From assembly GCA_033032865.1 (NCBI GenBank), contig JAWHQI010000023.1, positions 682,001-746,000 of the forward strand: 64,000 bases of DNA, in the 5' to 3' direction. The notes under the pieces were generated by a model. That model did not search any database and was not told where the DNA came from. It saw nothing but the letters and a program-made list of their open reading frames with translations. This DNA is from Dactylorhiza incarnata (Eukaryota; Streptophyta; Magnoliopsida; Asparagales; Orchidaceae). Positions within the stretch are counted from its first letter, which is position 1, and each line of letters starts with the position of its first letter. Position numbers and translations under genes: made by a program. This document shows, in pieces, positions 35,246-47,186 of the stretch.

Positions 35246-36599
35246 ATGGCTCCCAGCCGCTCGTCTCCCGGTAGGAATGGAAGAGAGCAATGTGCGACTA
35301 ACTTCTCTGAATATCCCTTCCCTGACGGGAGGGTGTCAGATGAGGAATTCCTTGCCTTTGAAAACTCCTGGCTTCCCGAAGGATTTGTGGCTCGTTGCCC
35401 AGTAGTGGGTGAGGCTATCAACTCCTTCTATGAAGACTGGCTCGCGTTCCCTCTTCCTCACTTTGAGGTCGGACTCCGCCTCCCCCTTTGGCCTGAGGTG
35501 AGGCCATTCCTTAGGTACTTTGGGATTGTCCTCGTGCAACTCAACTCAAATAGGGTCTCCATGTTAGCTGCCTTCACTTGTTATTTGCGCGAGGAGGGGA
35601 TTGAGTTTAACTTGATAGTCTTCCGGAAGGTATTCATTTTTCTATCAAACACCGATGGTGGATGTTTCCTCACTGGTGCGCACGTCAAGGTGAGTGAGAG
35701 CTTGAATAAGGTCAGCACTGGAATGACAAGTTTGTTTTTTTTCAGGGTGATTTTAGAAGGATCCCCTACTTGCCTATTCAGAGGCCCGAGAAAATATGCA
35801 AAGATCCTTGTGTGGATGGCGAGGAGGCCAAATTGCATGAGTACCTTTCAGGTATGGGATTCGAAGTTGAATACTTGCAGAGGAATATTGACTGACTCGC
35901 CTGTGTGCCATCGGGGACATGTGCTTTCTCCTTCCCCTGATTTTTCATTCTCCCAATCACCCTTTCCTTGGGCTTAAAACCTCCTCTCCTTTTTTCTACT
36001 TCTATAGGTGAGCGAATTCTTCTCCAACATCCTGCACACGCGAGAGGGAGCTCCTCCGCTTCTACTCGTCGACTTACTCAAACGGTCGCGGCTGCTCATG
36101 CCTCTACCTCAGAGGTTTCCGTGCCAAGACAGCGAAAGGAGAAGGAGGTGGCAGTGGAACTAGACTCGGCTTGCCCTCCAAAAAAGGAGCCGAAGATGCG
36201 CAGGGAGAGGGACGTTCGCAGGGGCGACTCTCGATCAACAGCGAGGGAGACATGAGAACCCAACGATCTGGACGCTCTTGCTCACCATCCCAACTTTGAT
36301 TTGGGGGGCAATGCCAAAGACCGATTTGGCGAGCCAGTTCTTTATTGGGACGAGACGATGAACTGAGTCTCATTCTCATCTCCACAACACTCTTGTGTTG
36401 TGGGTGAATATTCCAACAACGACGCGTATAACCTTACTTACGATCTATAGGGCAGGCAAGACGTGGCTGCCTTCAACGAGACCTCCTTATGCGACCTTGC
36501 ATACATGAGTTCGCGTGCACAACTCCGCGCAACCAAGCTTTCCCATATGGCCGCTCGCCGAGGCCTCAAACTCTCGAGACGATTCAAACAGGTCGACAC
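35246..36599 (+). pseudogene. Gene B homologue (PF04195-like), decayed and interrupted
   Basis: Starts at ATG 35246 ('MAPSRSSPGRNGRE'). The conserved block 'FEVGLRLPLWPEVRPFLRYF' and 'CYLREEGIEF' align with the minus-strand copy. A frameshift near 35710 moves the conserved sequence into another frame, and a TGA follows near 35893. A second exon begins at 36008 after TTCTATAG, has a TGA at about 36253 and continues as recognisable sequence to 36599, where the copia element is inserted. Remaining pieces lie at 51099-51398 and 59673-59738. Being far more damaged than the copy at 1-1285, it is the older of the two or has been under less constraint. Confidence 0.68.
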
Positions 36600-37617
36600 T
36601 GTTGGGTTTTCTATATACTATTCAAAATGATAATAGCACATCAAATATGCGCAGCGGAAGGGGAAAAAGAAAAACCCAAAAGAGTTTTGGATCTTGCGAT
36701 TTCATGAATCAAGAAATAAAAAAAGCAACACATTGCAATACCTGAAGGGGATTGAGTCAATACTCAACCGAGGTGCTCCACAATTGAACTCCGAAGAACA
36801 GTAGTTGAGTCCCAAGCGCCGAAATGGATCGGCGCCTCTGCGGAAGTCCATACTAGCAAAAGGAGAACCCTAGCTTCTTGTCGCACAAGAATTAGGTCGG
36901 AGAAGAAGAGTCCTCTACATCTCCCACGAACTGCTAGGTCCGACGTCAGGGAGAGGCGGCAGTGGAGTCGGGGTGCGGGGACGGCCGATCGGAACTCTTC
37001 CGTCGCACTCCAGAACTCTTCCGCCGCACTCTCAGATTCGCAAAAGGGAGATCGCCACATAGGGTATAGAATCATGTTCTATTTATACCCAGGCGAAAGA
37101 GAGGCTATCCGCACACCCACGACTTATATTGGAGTAACACAGAATTCGTCGAGTGAACCTTTCACTGAAGAAATTCGTCGAGTATAACTCAATCCGTCGA
37201 GTGAACCTTTCACTTCTCGTCGAGTACAACTCAATTCGTCGAGTGAATGAGTTTGTCGGATTCATCGAGTCAATCATGGATTCGTCGAATCAACTTTTAA
37301 TTCGTCGAGGCAACATGGATTCATACATTCGATGAATTGAGGTAAGAGTCATCGAGACATTCTCGATGACTCGTCTCGAAAACTTGCCAACACGCTCCAT
37401 AAAATATTCACAATACCTGTGGAGCATTCAGTTGACTTGACCCAACTCCTATAAGTCATAGGATTGGTCCTTCACTCATATCCAATATGAGTAAGGCCAA
37501 CACAATTCTTCCTCCAACTTATCCAAGCACTCTCGTCTGTGACCCCATAGGCTCATATCGCATTGGCAGAGAGACTAGACACTTGATCACTTCCAGATCA
37601 CCTTGGAAACACCAATA
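36600..37617 (-). repeat. 3' LTR of the copia element
   Basis: 1018 bases. TATA box TATAAATA on the minus strand at 37080-37087. CGTCGA motif array at 37144-37375. Its inner terminus reads CCAATA rather than CCAACA, so the terminal TG on the minus strand has become TA, which should hinder a new integration. The polypurine tract AAGTGGGAGAT lies at 37618-37628. Confidence 0.9.
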
Positions 37618-37628
37618 ATCTCCCACTT

Positions 37629-38581
37629 GATCTTGAACGTATCAAACAAAAGTCTCACAAACAATGAGCGACATATAGCAATACATCATTGCTACCCAAG
37701 CGATAAGAGTTCATAACTCAGCAAGCCTGTTTTGACCAATGTGCCAGTGTTGTCAGGTCCCTTTGTCCCTTACATCCGAATACAACTAGAGGCCTGGACC
37801 GTGTCACCCTCATAATTGTTCAATCCTAGTTTCCTGATCTAGAATAGACCTTATGAGACTGGTAAGCTCAATATCACCTATTGGCTCAACCCAGCATGTC
37901 CATGCATTTCTCGGTCTCATTCCATCAAGGGGACCATGGATGTAACTCCTGTTATAAAGGAGGAAAATCCCATATCTGTCCACACACGAACACCCAAATG
38001 AATCGCAACATACCTACTAACCACCCTTATCATCAAACTTTCTCAAGTAAGACTTTAGATGACATCTAAGTACGCTCTTCCTCACATGATGAATGATGTG
38101 ACTTCAGGTCAAAGAACAACAAACACCATTGTCAGTTGAGACATACTTGTGACACGTTCATATAACAATCCATAAAGTTGTCTCAAGGTAGGTCTGTCTA
38201 GTACAACTTGTTCATTAACAAGTACCCATGTGATGATTTGATATCACAATATCATGACCTGTGAGAACTGGTCATCAGTCAACGCACATGCTAGTCTTAA
38301 CGTACCATCATTGCCCTTCAACTTCTAAGATGATACTCTGACTAGGGACCATTTAAGAATGAAGCTTCTAGTAAACATAGGCCCTCACATTCTAGTCACG
38401 TACTTGAATTCCTATGGAAGCAAACATTCTAAGGGCATTTATTATGCTAATTAACCTATCAAATAGAAATTATTGACATAACAAAAGAACTTGTCATAAA
38501 TGTAAAATGAAAAACAAAGTATATATCACAATTCATCAAATGAATAAACAACCAACAAACATACAATCCACAAGGCTCCCA
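37629..38581 (-). other. 3' untranslated region of the copia element
   Basis: Lies between the RNase H stop and the polypurine tract. No ORF or repeat stands out. Confidence 0.6.
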
Positions 38582-40756
38582 CTAAAGACGATCATTCAGG
38601 TATCTAATACCCATTGATCTAACATGACCATCATGCTTCTTTTGCGCAAGAGGCTTTTTCAGTGGATCCGCTATGTTCTCTTCGGTTGGTACTCTACAAA
38701 TGTTCACATCTCCTCGATCGACAATCTCTCGAATAAGATGGAACCGCCGAAGTATGTGCTTGGAGCGCTGATGAGATCTAGGTTCTTTGGCTTGGGCTAT
38801 TGCACCATTGTTGTCACAGTAGAGAACTACGGGACCAACAATGCTAGTAACTACACCAAGCTCGCTGATGAATTTCCTAATCCACACAGCCTCCTTCGCC
38901 ACATTTGCAGCAGCGATATACTCAGCCTCAATCGTAGAATCGACAACTGTCACCTGCTTGGAACTCTTACAGCTCCTCCATTAAGGCAAAATATAAAACC
39001 TGATTCGGACTTTGAATTATCCCTATCAGTCTGGAAGCTAGCATCCGTGTAACCATTTACAACGAGCTTTTCCTCTCCACCATACATCAAGAACATATCC
39101 TTAGTCCTTCTCAAGTACTTTAGGATATTCTTGACAGCAATTCAGTGACCATCACCAGGATCAGATTGATACCTGCTCATCATGCTCAAAGCATATGAGA
39201 CATCAGGTCGAGTACACAACATTGAATACATGATTGATCCAATTGTTGAAGCATATAGAATCAACTTCATGCGGTCCTTATCTTCCAAAGATTTAGGACA
39301 CTGGTCCTTAGAAAGACTCACACCATGTGACATAGGTAAGAATCCCTTCTTTGACTCAAGCATGCTGAACCACTTCAGCGCCTTCTCAATGCATGTACTT
39401 TGGGTCAAACCCAACAACTTCTTTGATCTATCTCTATAGATCTTAATACCAAGTATGTAAGTCGCTTTACCCAAGTCTTTCATAGAAAAGCAGTTCCCTA
39501 GGTTGTTCTTAACAACTTGCAGGGTTGGAATGTACCAATGTCATCTACATACAATATCAGGAAGACAACAATGCTCCCACTAATCCTCTTGTAAACACAA
39601 GGCTCATTCTCGTTCTTGATGAAACCAAACTCTTTGATTTTCTCATCAAAATTAAGATTCCAACTGCGAGAAGCTTGTTTCAATCCATAAATGGATCGAT
39701 TCAACTTGCATATTTTAGTGGCTTCACTTGGAGATACAAAACCCTCGGGTTGTGTCATATACACTTCCTCAAGGAGGTTTCCATTAAGGAAAGTTGTATT
39801 GACATCTATTTGCTAGATCTCGTAGTCATAATACGCAGCAATAACAAGTAGAATTCTGATGTACTTGACCATGCCAATAGGGGAAAAGGTCTCATCATAG
39901 TCAACACCATGAATTTGCCTGAAACCTGTAGCCAGCAACCGGCCTTTGAATGTCTCTACATTCCTATCCATGTCGGTCTTCTTCTTAAAGACCCACTAGC
40001 ACCCTATGGGTCTTACCCCTTCAGGTGGTTCCACCATGGTCCAAACTTGGTTTGTATACATAGAGTCTATTTCAGATTTCATGGCCTCAAGCCACTTCTC
40101 GGAGTCAGGTCCATTCATAGCCTCTTGGTAGGTTGCAGACTCATCATCATGATCCATAAACAACACATTACCTATTTGAGACATGAGAAATCCATATCTC
40201 TCAGGCTCAAATCTTGGTCTACCAGATCTACGTAGGACTTGTGTTTCTTGAGCAGGTTCTCTAGCTACAACTTCTTGTAGTCCTTGCTTAGGTTCCAATT
40301 CTGGTTCATTCATTGTTTGTGGCTCTTGAACTTCTTCATGTTCTACCCTGATGTTTTCTTTTGACAGAAATTCTTTCTCTAGAAAAACACCACTCCTCGT
40401 GACAAACACTTTGTCCTCGAATCGCAGGTAGAAGTAATATCATTTGGTTTCCTTAGGATATCCCACAAGATAACACTTATCTGATTTGGGTTCTAGTTTG
40501 TCAGGCATTTGACGTCGTACGTATGCCTCACAACCCCAAATTTTAATGAACGACATACTAGACCGCTTCCTAGTCCATATCTCATACGGTATCTTTAGAA
40601 CCGTCTTCGTCGGAACTCAATTTAGTGTGAAAGCAACAGCCTCTAGAGCAAAATCCCAAAAAGAAATGGGCAAATCTGCATGACTCATCATCGATCGCAC
40701 CATGTCTAACTAGGTACGATTCCTCCTCTCAGAAACACCATTATGTTGTGGTGTTC
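38582..40756 (-). pseudogene. Copia pol, 3' half: end of integrase, RT, RNase H; broken
   Basis: Begins at the nested insertion with the integrase motif 'TPQHNGVSERRNR'. Then 40409-39996 ends at a TAG after 'GVRPIGC', the start of RT. 39764-39498 has 'KLNRSIYGLKQASRSWN' and the catalytic 'LILYVDDI', after which the frame is lost. 39483-39142 continues with 'MKDLGKATYILGIKIYRD' and 'CTRPDVSYALSMMSRY'. 38953-38582 is RNase H ('DSTIEAEYIAAA', 'VVLYCDNNGAIAQAK', 'RSKHILRRFHLIREIV'). Order and motifs are those of plant Ty1/copia elements. Several stops and a frameshift after YVDD make it non-functional. Confidence 0.9.
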
Positions 40757-40761
40757 TAGGT

Positions 40762-42505
40762 TGAAAGGCCTCTGATATCAGTTGAAACCTCTGATACCAA
40801 TTGAAAGAAACCTCTGATAGAAGTTGAAAGTGAGGTTAGATCTTAGATTTACTCTAGAGGGGGGGGGGGGGGGGTGAATAGAGTATTAAAAGTTTTTCAC
40901 TTATTTTTATAGCGAAATTAAAATAGTGATATTTATATGTGTATAACAGAGTGATTATGAAAACAAATAAAGAACACACAACACAACACAGTACAGAAGA
41001 ATAAACACAAATACAGAAGACACAAAGATCTATAGTAGTTCCCCAATAAACCTGGGTACATCTACTCTTCTACCACCCTTGGTAGGAATCCACTAGGTTT
41101 TTGATCAGGTTCCCTATCACATATGGGTTTTTGATCAGGTGCCCAAACACCAGCCACAGGTTTTTGATCATGTGCCCTGCCACCAACCATATGTTTTTGA
41201 TCAGGTGCCCTGCCACCAAAGGGTTAACTTTTGAAGGGAGTTAGAACCCTGTACAAGATGGGATAAAGAGGGTTATGAAGTTCTTCTCTGTCAACAAGCT
41301 GAGAGAAGACTAGTGGATTTGTTGTTGTAAAGCTCCCCCTGTCTGATAGAAATGGTTGACAGTAAGAGGATGGAGCTTTCATTTGAAAGAGATATCTTCC
41401 TTGATAGCTGATGAATCTGAGAGACAAAGTTTCTAAGATTTGTTGTTGCTCTTTGAAGATTTGAACTAGCAGCTGAATCACTGAGAGAATAATGTTGATG
41501 TTCTCAGAGATTGAGAGTGCTGTTGTAGAAGATGAAGATCTGAAAACTTTTTCTTTCTCTATTTCTCTCGACTGTATCTTCTCTATACTTATTGTTATCT
41601 TCTTCCTGTAATGCTGTAAATGTTCTTCTTTCTTTTTCCTTAGAAAAATCTCCGACTGATTTGAAATTCAAATCTTTTAATTAAGGAATAAAATATTCTG
41701 ATTCAGCAATATCCTTTTTCCTTTTTCATGAAAGTGTCCTTTTCCAAAATGTCAACGGCTACTTTCTCGAAATAAGAGAATAATAAAAGGAAAGGATAAA
41801 ATCCTGACTTATCTGATAGGAATAGATCCGTTGCTGATAGTCGATTTGAGTTCAGAGAAAATATAAATGATCCTTCTGAAATTTTGAGCTGAGGATAAAA
41901 TTCGTCGACCTGAGAACTGAGTTCGTCGAACTGAATGTTGAGTTCGTCGAACTTAATCTGGAGATCGTCGAACTTAATTAATTCGTTGAACACAATCTGG
42001 AGTTCGTCGATCTCAAGCTGGAGTTCGTCGAACTGAGAGATAATCTGCTAAATCTAGCTGGAAGAACTGAGTTCGTCAATCTGAGAATGAATTTCGTCGA
42101 TCTGAACATCTTGATACTTATTCTTCAAGCACAGAGCTGAGTTCGTCGATCTCAAGTTGGAGTTCGTCGAACTGAAGAGATAAATCTGATAGACTGGCTG
42201 GAGAACTGAGGTCGTCGAGCTGAGAAGCTATTTCGTCGAACATAGAAAGGAGTTCGTCGAACTCAATGTGAAGTTCGTTGAACTGAGAAATAAACTTGAA
42301 TCGTCGACCTGAAGCACGTCGTTCGTCGAACTCAGGATGGAGTTCGTCGAACGCAGTTTGGAGTTTGTCGAACGCAGAAACTTGATCTTTTCCTTAAGTT
42401 CTAGCAGCCTAAGACCTTGACCCTTAGACTATACAATCGGGTCAACTTAGTCATAGTCAACAGATAGTGATCCTAGCCCAAATCAGTAATTGGGTTGTTC
42501 CAACA
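40762..42505 (-). repeat. 3' LTR of the nested element
   Basis: 1744 bases, TGAAAGGCC to GTTCCAACA. Contains 16 G in a row after TCTAGA (about 40859-40874), the conserved hairpin at 41068-41088, tandem TTTTTGATCAGGTGCCC units (41097-41223, about 32 bases each) and a CGTCGA array at 41900-42370. Confidence 0.88.
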
Positions 42506-42519
42506 ATCTCCCCCTATTT

Positions 42520-43791
42520 GGGTTAGGACACTATTTGACAAAATTAAATAATAAATAAACAAATAACAAACATAGAGCCTATATATCTGACAGAAATTTT
42601 AAATCAATTCAGCAGATAAGAAATGTAGTGCTCTAGGTTTAGAAAACTTTACATTGTAGAATACTGAAAGAAAACCTTGCCTTCAGCTTTTGCTTTGTTG
42701 ATCTGAGCTGTCGCAACTGAATCTGCTTTGTTGATCTTCTTTATTGATCTTCTTTATCAAAAACTGTATTTGCTATATCAAACATCATAACTGAAACATC
42801 ATTCACTATAACAGAATCTGGAGCTGTAACTGGAGCTTCTTCTATATCAACAACCATATCTGTATCTGCATTAACTGGAGCAAAAACTGCATCTGAAACT
42901 GCATCATATGGAGCTTCTTCATAAAGTATCTCCCCCTGAAACTGGATCTTCTTCATAAATCATCTCCCCCTATCAAAAGGAGCTTCTTCATGAAACATCT
43001 CCCCCTGCCTAGTTTCAGGGAGACCTGAATCTAGGCCCCTAGAAGAAGGGACATTTGAAGAGAAGGTAGGGAAGGATGCAATTTTAGAAGAAAGATTGTC
43101 ATTGTTCAATGGAATAGGTTCAAAGGTGTGCTGAATAATCAGCTGGAAAAGTTTCCCTGTCTCAGCTGAACCACTGAGAAGACAGCTACTCAACTATTGA
43201 GACTGAAAGCTGTCTCAGCCCCACCGCTGAGACTGAAAGCTGTCTCAGCTGTCTCAGTTGTCTCAGCCTTAAGGGTGTGTACCCATTCCTTTATTATCAG
43301 CTACTGGGAGTTTGATCCTGGTGGTCATGAACTTCTTAAGTTGTTGTTTTTCAAACAAATAAAGAATGTCTTGGAACAGATAGTGATCTTGTACCTGCAA
43401 AATGTCTCTGGTAGAGGTGGTGTTCCTCTCCTTATTTAATATGTTAGTTGTTCTTGACCCAGACTACCTTGGGTCCTTTTGTTTTTCCACAAAAATCTGA
43501 AATTTAAGATATCTCAGGCTGATCCTTATAGCCTTGTGGATGATATCTCCTTGGAGGAATTATCCACTCAGTGAAAGGATTTTTAGTTTGTTAAGAATAA
43601 GAATTTTTTAGAAATTCAGTATATTTTCCGTTCGACGAATTTGGATGAATTCGTTGATCGCCGTTCGACGAAGTGAAGTGCTTTCGTCGAGCGCCGTTCG
43701 AATAATAACTATACTGAAGGTCTGTCTTCAGAGTTTGTTGATCTCCGTTTGACGAAATGAAGTGATTTCGTCGAGCTCCGTTCGACGAATT
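42520..43791 (-). other. Region between gag and 3' LTR: env-like scrap, extra G-rich tracts, CGTCGA array
   Basis: Short minus-strand frames at 43193-42960 and 42956-42741, Glu/Asp/Val-rich, may be remnants of the env-like ORF. Several CATCTCCCCCT strings (minus AGGGGGAGATG) look like repeated polypurine tracts, as known for SIRE elements. A CGTTCGACGAA/TTCGTCGA cluster is at 43629-43797, and an AGCTGAGACA mini-repeat at 43198-43268. Confidence 0.5.
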
Positions 43792-45338
43792 CTATTGAAT
43801 TCCTTTATTCTTAACAGCCTTGCTTGAGATATTTTTATCTACTTCTACTGCCTCTTTGCCCTTGGAAGAAATGAATTTTACTGGAAAAGATAGAATGTTC
43901 TTCTTAAGAAGATGTGGCTCACTTGATGATGCACCCAAGCCCAGTTTGCCACTTAGTCTGGCATTCACTGTGCTTGTGATGTCCATCAGTTTGATACTTC
44001 TCCCATTTAGAGATTCTTCAAATTCCTTAGCTTCAGATAACTTGTTCTCAATGAGAACAATGTGTTCTCTGGAGGCAGCCAGTTCTTTCTTAAGATTGAC
44101 ATTTTCTTCACTTAGTTGGTTCATTTCAGCCAACTTATTTCTGAGAGAAATTATCTCCTTCTCAGATTTAATTAAATCCAAATAAAGAGTTTTAAATTCA
44201 TTTTTGAAATCATTTGAATTAAAATCAAAGTTAGATATTACCTGATCACTGTCATTATCAGATTCCGATTCTTCAGAATTGCTTCCTGAGGCATTGATAA
44301 CCATCATGCAGAAACTTCTTTCATCTACATCATCTTCATCATCAGAAGAGCTGGATGAAGATGCAAGTTCTGACTCACTGCTTGAGTCATAGATAGCCAT
44401 CAAACATTGATCTTTGTCATTTGCTTTATCTTCATCATCAGAAGAGCTGGATGAAGATTCTGACTCTATCTCACTCCATTAGAATTTGCTTTGTCATACC
44501 TTGGTTTTTCTTTTGATCTGGAATCCTTCTTTCTGAAGTCTTTTCTAGCCATCTTGTAGAACCTTTTGGCTAGTAGGCTCATAAACTCCATTTCTCTTGG
44601 ATCTTTGTCTTCCTCTTCCGTTGCTTAGAAAGCAATGCTTCTTTCCTTCTTGGATGCTGGAGATGAGGTAGATTGTTCAGCTTCTCTAGACTTGATAAGC
44701 TGCTCATAGGACTTTAGCTTGCCTAACAAGGTCTCAGTAGAGATCTCATTAAGGCTTCTGGCTTCCTTGATTGGCCAGATCCTAGAGTCCCATGTGCTAG
44801 GGAAGCACATTAAGATCTTATCATTGACTTCAGTGATTGAGATCACTTTGTCCAGATTCTTCAGTTCATTGATTATGAGGTTGAGTCTGTTGTACATGTC
44901 ATCTACTGTCTCAGTTTCTCCCTTTTTGAAATTCTCATATTGAGAGATAAGGTGAGATCTTCTGTCTTTTCTTTCATCTGCAGATCCTTCAACCATGTTG
45001 TTGAGGGAAATCTAGATATCCCTGGCTGAGGTGCATTCCATAACCTTTTGAAAAATGTCATCAGACATTATCTGTGCCAAGATATTCATTGCTTTGACAT
45101 CTACACTTCTTTGTTTCTTCTGGGTTTCTGTCCACTCAGGAGGTGGAACATCATTATTGTTTGTTGTTGTTCCAGCACTTATTGTTGCTGTAGGATTAGG
45201 AGGTCCTGTCAAAATAACATTGAAGATATCCTCATCAATAGAATTCATATATAATCTGATCCTTGCCTTCCATAATGCAAACTTATTTAGATTGCACATA
45301 TGAGGTCTTGTGCTTGGGTATTCTTTGTTCTGTGCCAT
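43792..45338 (-). pseudogene. SIRE-like gag, several in-frame stops
   Basis: 45338-45012 is the N-terminal part ('LNKFALWKARIRLYMNSIDE', 'AMNILAQIMSDDIFQKVM'). After one in-frame TAG comes 44996-44625, the UBN2-type core ('LISQYENFKKGETETVDDMY', 'INELKNLDKVISITEVNDKI', 'LLGKLKSYEQLIKSRE'), ending in a TAA. 44403-43792 is the acidic Ser/Asp/Glu-rich and coiled-coil C-terminal part ('ENVNLKKELAASREHIVLIE'). The stops lie at positions where one base change from a sense codon is enough. A short duplication near 44331-44470 repeats the SSSSDDE-type stretch. No zinc knuckle or protease follows. Confidence 0.8.
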
Positions 45339-45437
45339 GAGTTTTTAGAAAAGAAAACTCTAGAGGAAATTTAGATCTGATTGATCTTTTGATTCAGGTG
45401 TTAGCCTGTAAACAATCAACCAACCTCTGATACCAAT

Positions 45438-47185
45438 TGAAAGGCCTCTGATATCAGTTGAAACCTCTGATACCAATTATTGAAAGTAACCTCTGATAGA
45501 AGTTGAAAGTGAGGTTAGATCTTAGATTTACTGTAGAGGGGGGGGGGGGGGGGGGTTAATAGAGTATTAAAAGTTTTCACTTATTTTTATAGCGGAACTA
45601 AAATAGTGATATTTATATGTGTATAACAGAGTGATTATGAAAACAAATAAAGAACACACAACATAGTACAGTACAGAAGAATAAACACAAACACAGAAGA
45701 CACAAGGATCTATAGTTGTTCCCCAATAAACCTGGGTACATCTACTCTTCTACCACCCTTGGTAGGAATCCACTAAGTTTTTGATCAGGTGCCCTATCAC
45801 CAATGGGTTTTTGATCAGGTGCCCAAACACCAACCACAGGTTTTTGATCAGGTGCCCTGCCACCAACCACAGGTTTTTGAACAGGTGCCCTGCCACCAAA
45901 GGGTTAACTTTTGAAGGGAGTTAGAACCCTATACAAGATGGGATAAAGAGGGTTATGAAGTTCTTCTCTGTCAACAAGGTGAGAGAAGACTAGTGGATTT
46001 TTTGTTGTAAAGCTCCCCCTGTCTGATAGAAATGGTTGACAGTAAGAGGATGGAGCTTTCACTTGAAAGAGATATCTTCCTTGATAGCTGATGAATCTGA
46101 GAGACAAAGTTTCTCAGATTTGTTGTTGCTCTTTAAAGATTTGAACTAACAGCTGAATCACTGAGAGAATAATGTTGATGTTCTCAGAGATTGAGAGTGC
46201 TGCTGTAGAAGATGAAGATCTGAAAACTTTTTCTTTCTCTATTTCTCTCGACTGTATCTTCTCTACACTTTTTGTTATCTTCTTGTTGTAATGTTGTAAA
46301 TCTTCTTCATTCTTTTTCCTTAGAAAAATCTCTGACTGATTTGAAATTCAAAATTTTTAATTAAAGAATAAAATATTCTGATTCAGCAATATCCTTTTTC
46401 CTTTTCCATGAAAGTGTCCTTTTCCAAAATGTCAACGGCTACTTTCTCGAAATAAGAGAATAATAAAAGGAAAGGATTAAATCCTGACTTATCTGATAGG
46501 AATAGATCTGTTGCTGATAGTCGATCTGAGTTCAGAGAAAATATAACTGATCTTTCTGAAATTTTGAGCTGAGGAGAAAATTTGTCGACCTGAGAACTGA
46601 GTTCGTCGAACTGAATGTTGTGTTCGTTGAACTAAATTTGGAGTTCGTCGAACTTAATTAATTCGTCGACCACAATCTGGAGTTCGTCGATCTCAAGCTG
46701 GAGTTCGTTGAACTGAGAGATAATCTGCTAAATCTGGCTGGAAGAACTGAGTTCGTCGATCTGAGATTGAATTTCGTCGATCTGAACATCTTGATACTTA
46801 TTCTTCGAGCGCAGAGCTGTGTTCGTCGATCTCAAGTTTGAGTTCGTCGAACTGAAGAGATAAATTTGATTGACTGGCTGTAGAACTGAGTTCGTCGAGC
46901 TGAGAAGCTATTTCGTCAAACACAGAAAGGAGTTCATCGAACTCAATGTGAAGTTCGTCGAACTGAGATATAAACTTGAATCGTCAACCTGAAGCACGCC
47001 GTTCATCGAACTCAGGATAGAGTTCGTCGAACGTAGTTTGGAGTTCGTCGAACGCAGAAACTTGATCTTTTCCTAAAGTTCTAGCAGCCTAAAACCTTGA
47101 CCCTTAGACTATACAATGGAGTCAACTTAGTCCTAGTCAACAGATAGTGATCCTAGCCCAAATCAGTAATAGGGTTGTTCCAACA
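45438..47185 (-). repeat. 5' LTR of the nested element
   Basis: 1748 bases, closely similar to the left copy. The G-tract is about 18 long at 45538-45555. Hairpin at 45748-45768. CGTCGA array at 46583-47055. Differences from the left LTR include many CG to TG or CA changes within the array. Confidence 0.88.
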
Positions 47186-47186
47186 T

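Larger units (their letters stand above)
40762..47185 (-). mobile_element. Gag-only SIRE-like element inside the copia integrase
   Basis: LTRs at 40762-42505 and 45438-47185. Flanking 5-mers TAGGT (40757-40761) and TTGGT (47186-47190) differ by one base and fit a 5-base target duplication. The host integrase frame stops at 'SQLTPP' on one side and resumes at 'TPQHNGV' on the other. Primer site TTGGTATCAGAGG (45424-45437) and polypurine tract AAATAGGGGGAG (42506-42519) are on the minus strand. Only gag-like sequence and an env-like scrap are present, with no protease, integrase, RT or RNase H. Confidence 0.88.

Noticed and set aside
36764..37075. 103-codon minus-strand ORF in the copia LTR
   Set aside because: It lies in the LTR downstream of the TATA box, with a related but shortened frame in the other LTR (50152-50394); no domain or conservation supports a protein.
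41900..42370. Regularly spaced CGTCGA motifs as a CRISPR-like array
   Set aside because: Repeats are too short and spacing is irregular, no cas-type genes exist nearby, and the arrays lie inside LTRs of a plant genome.
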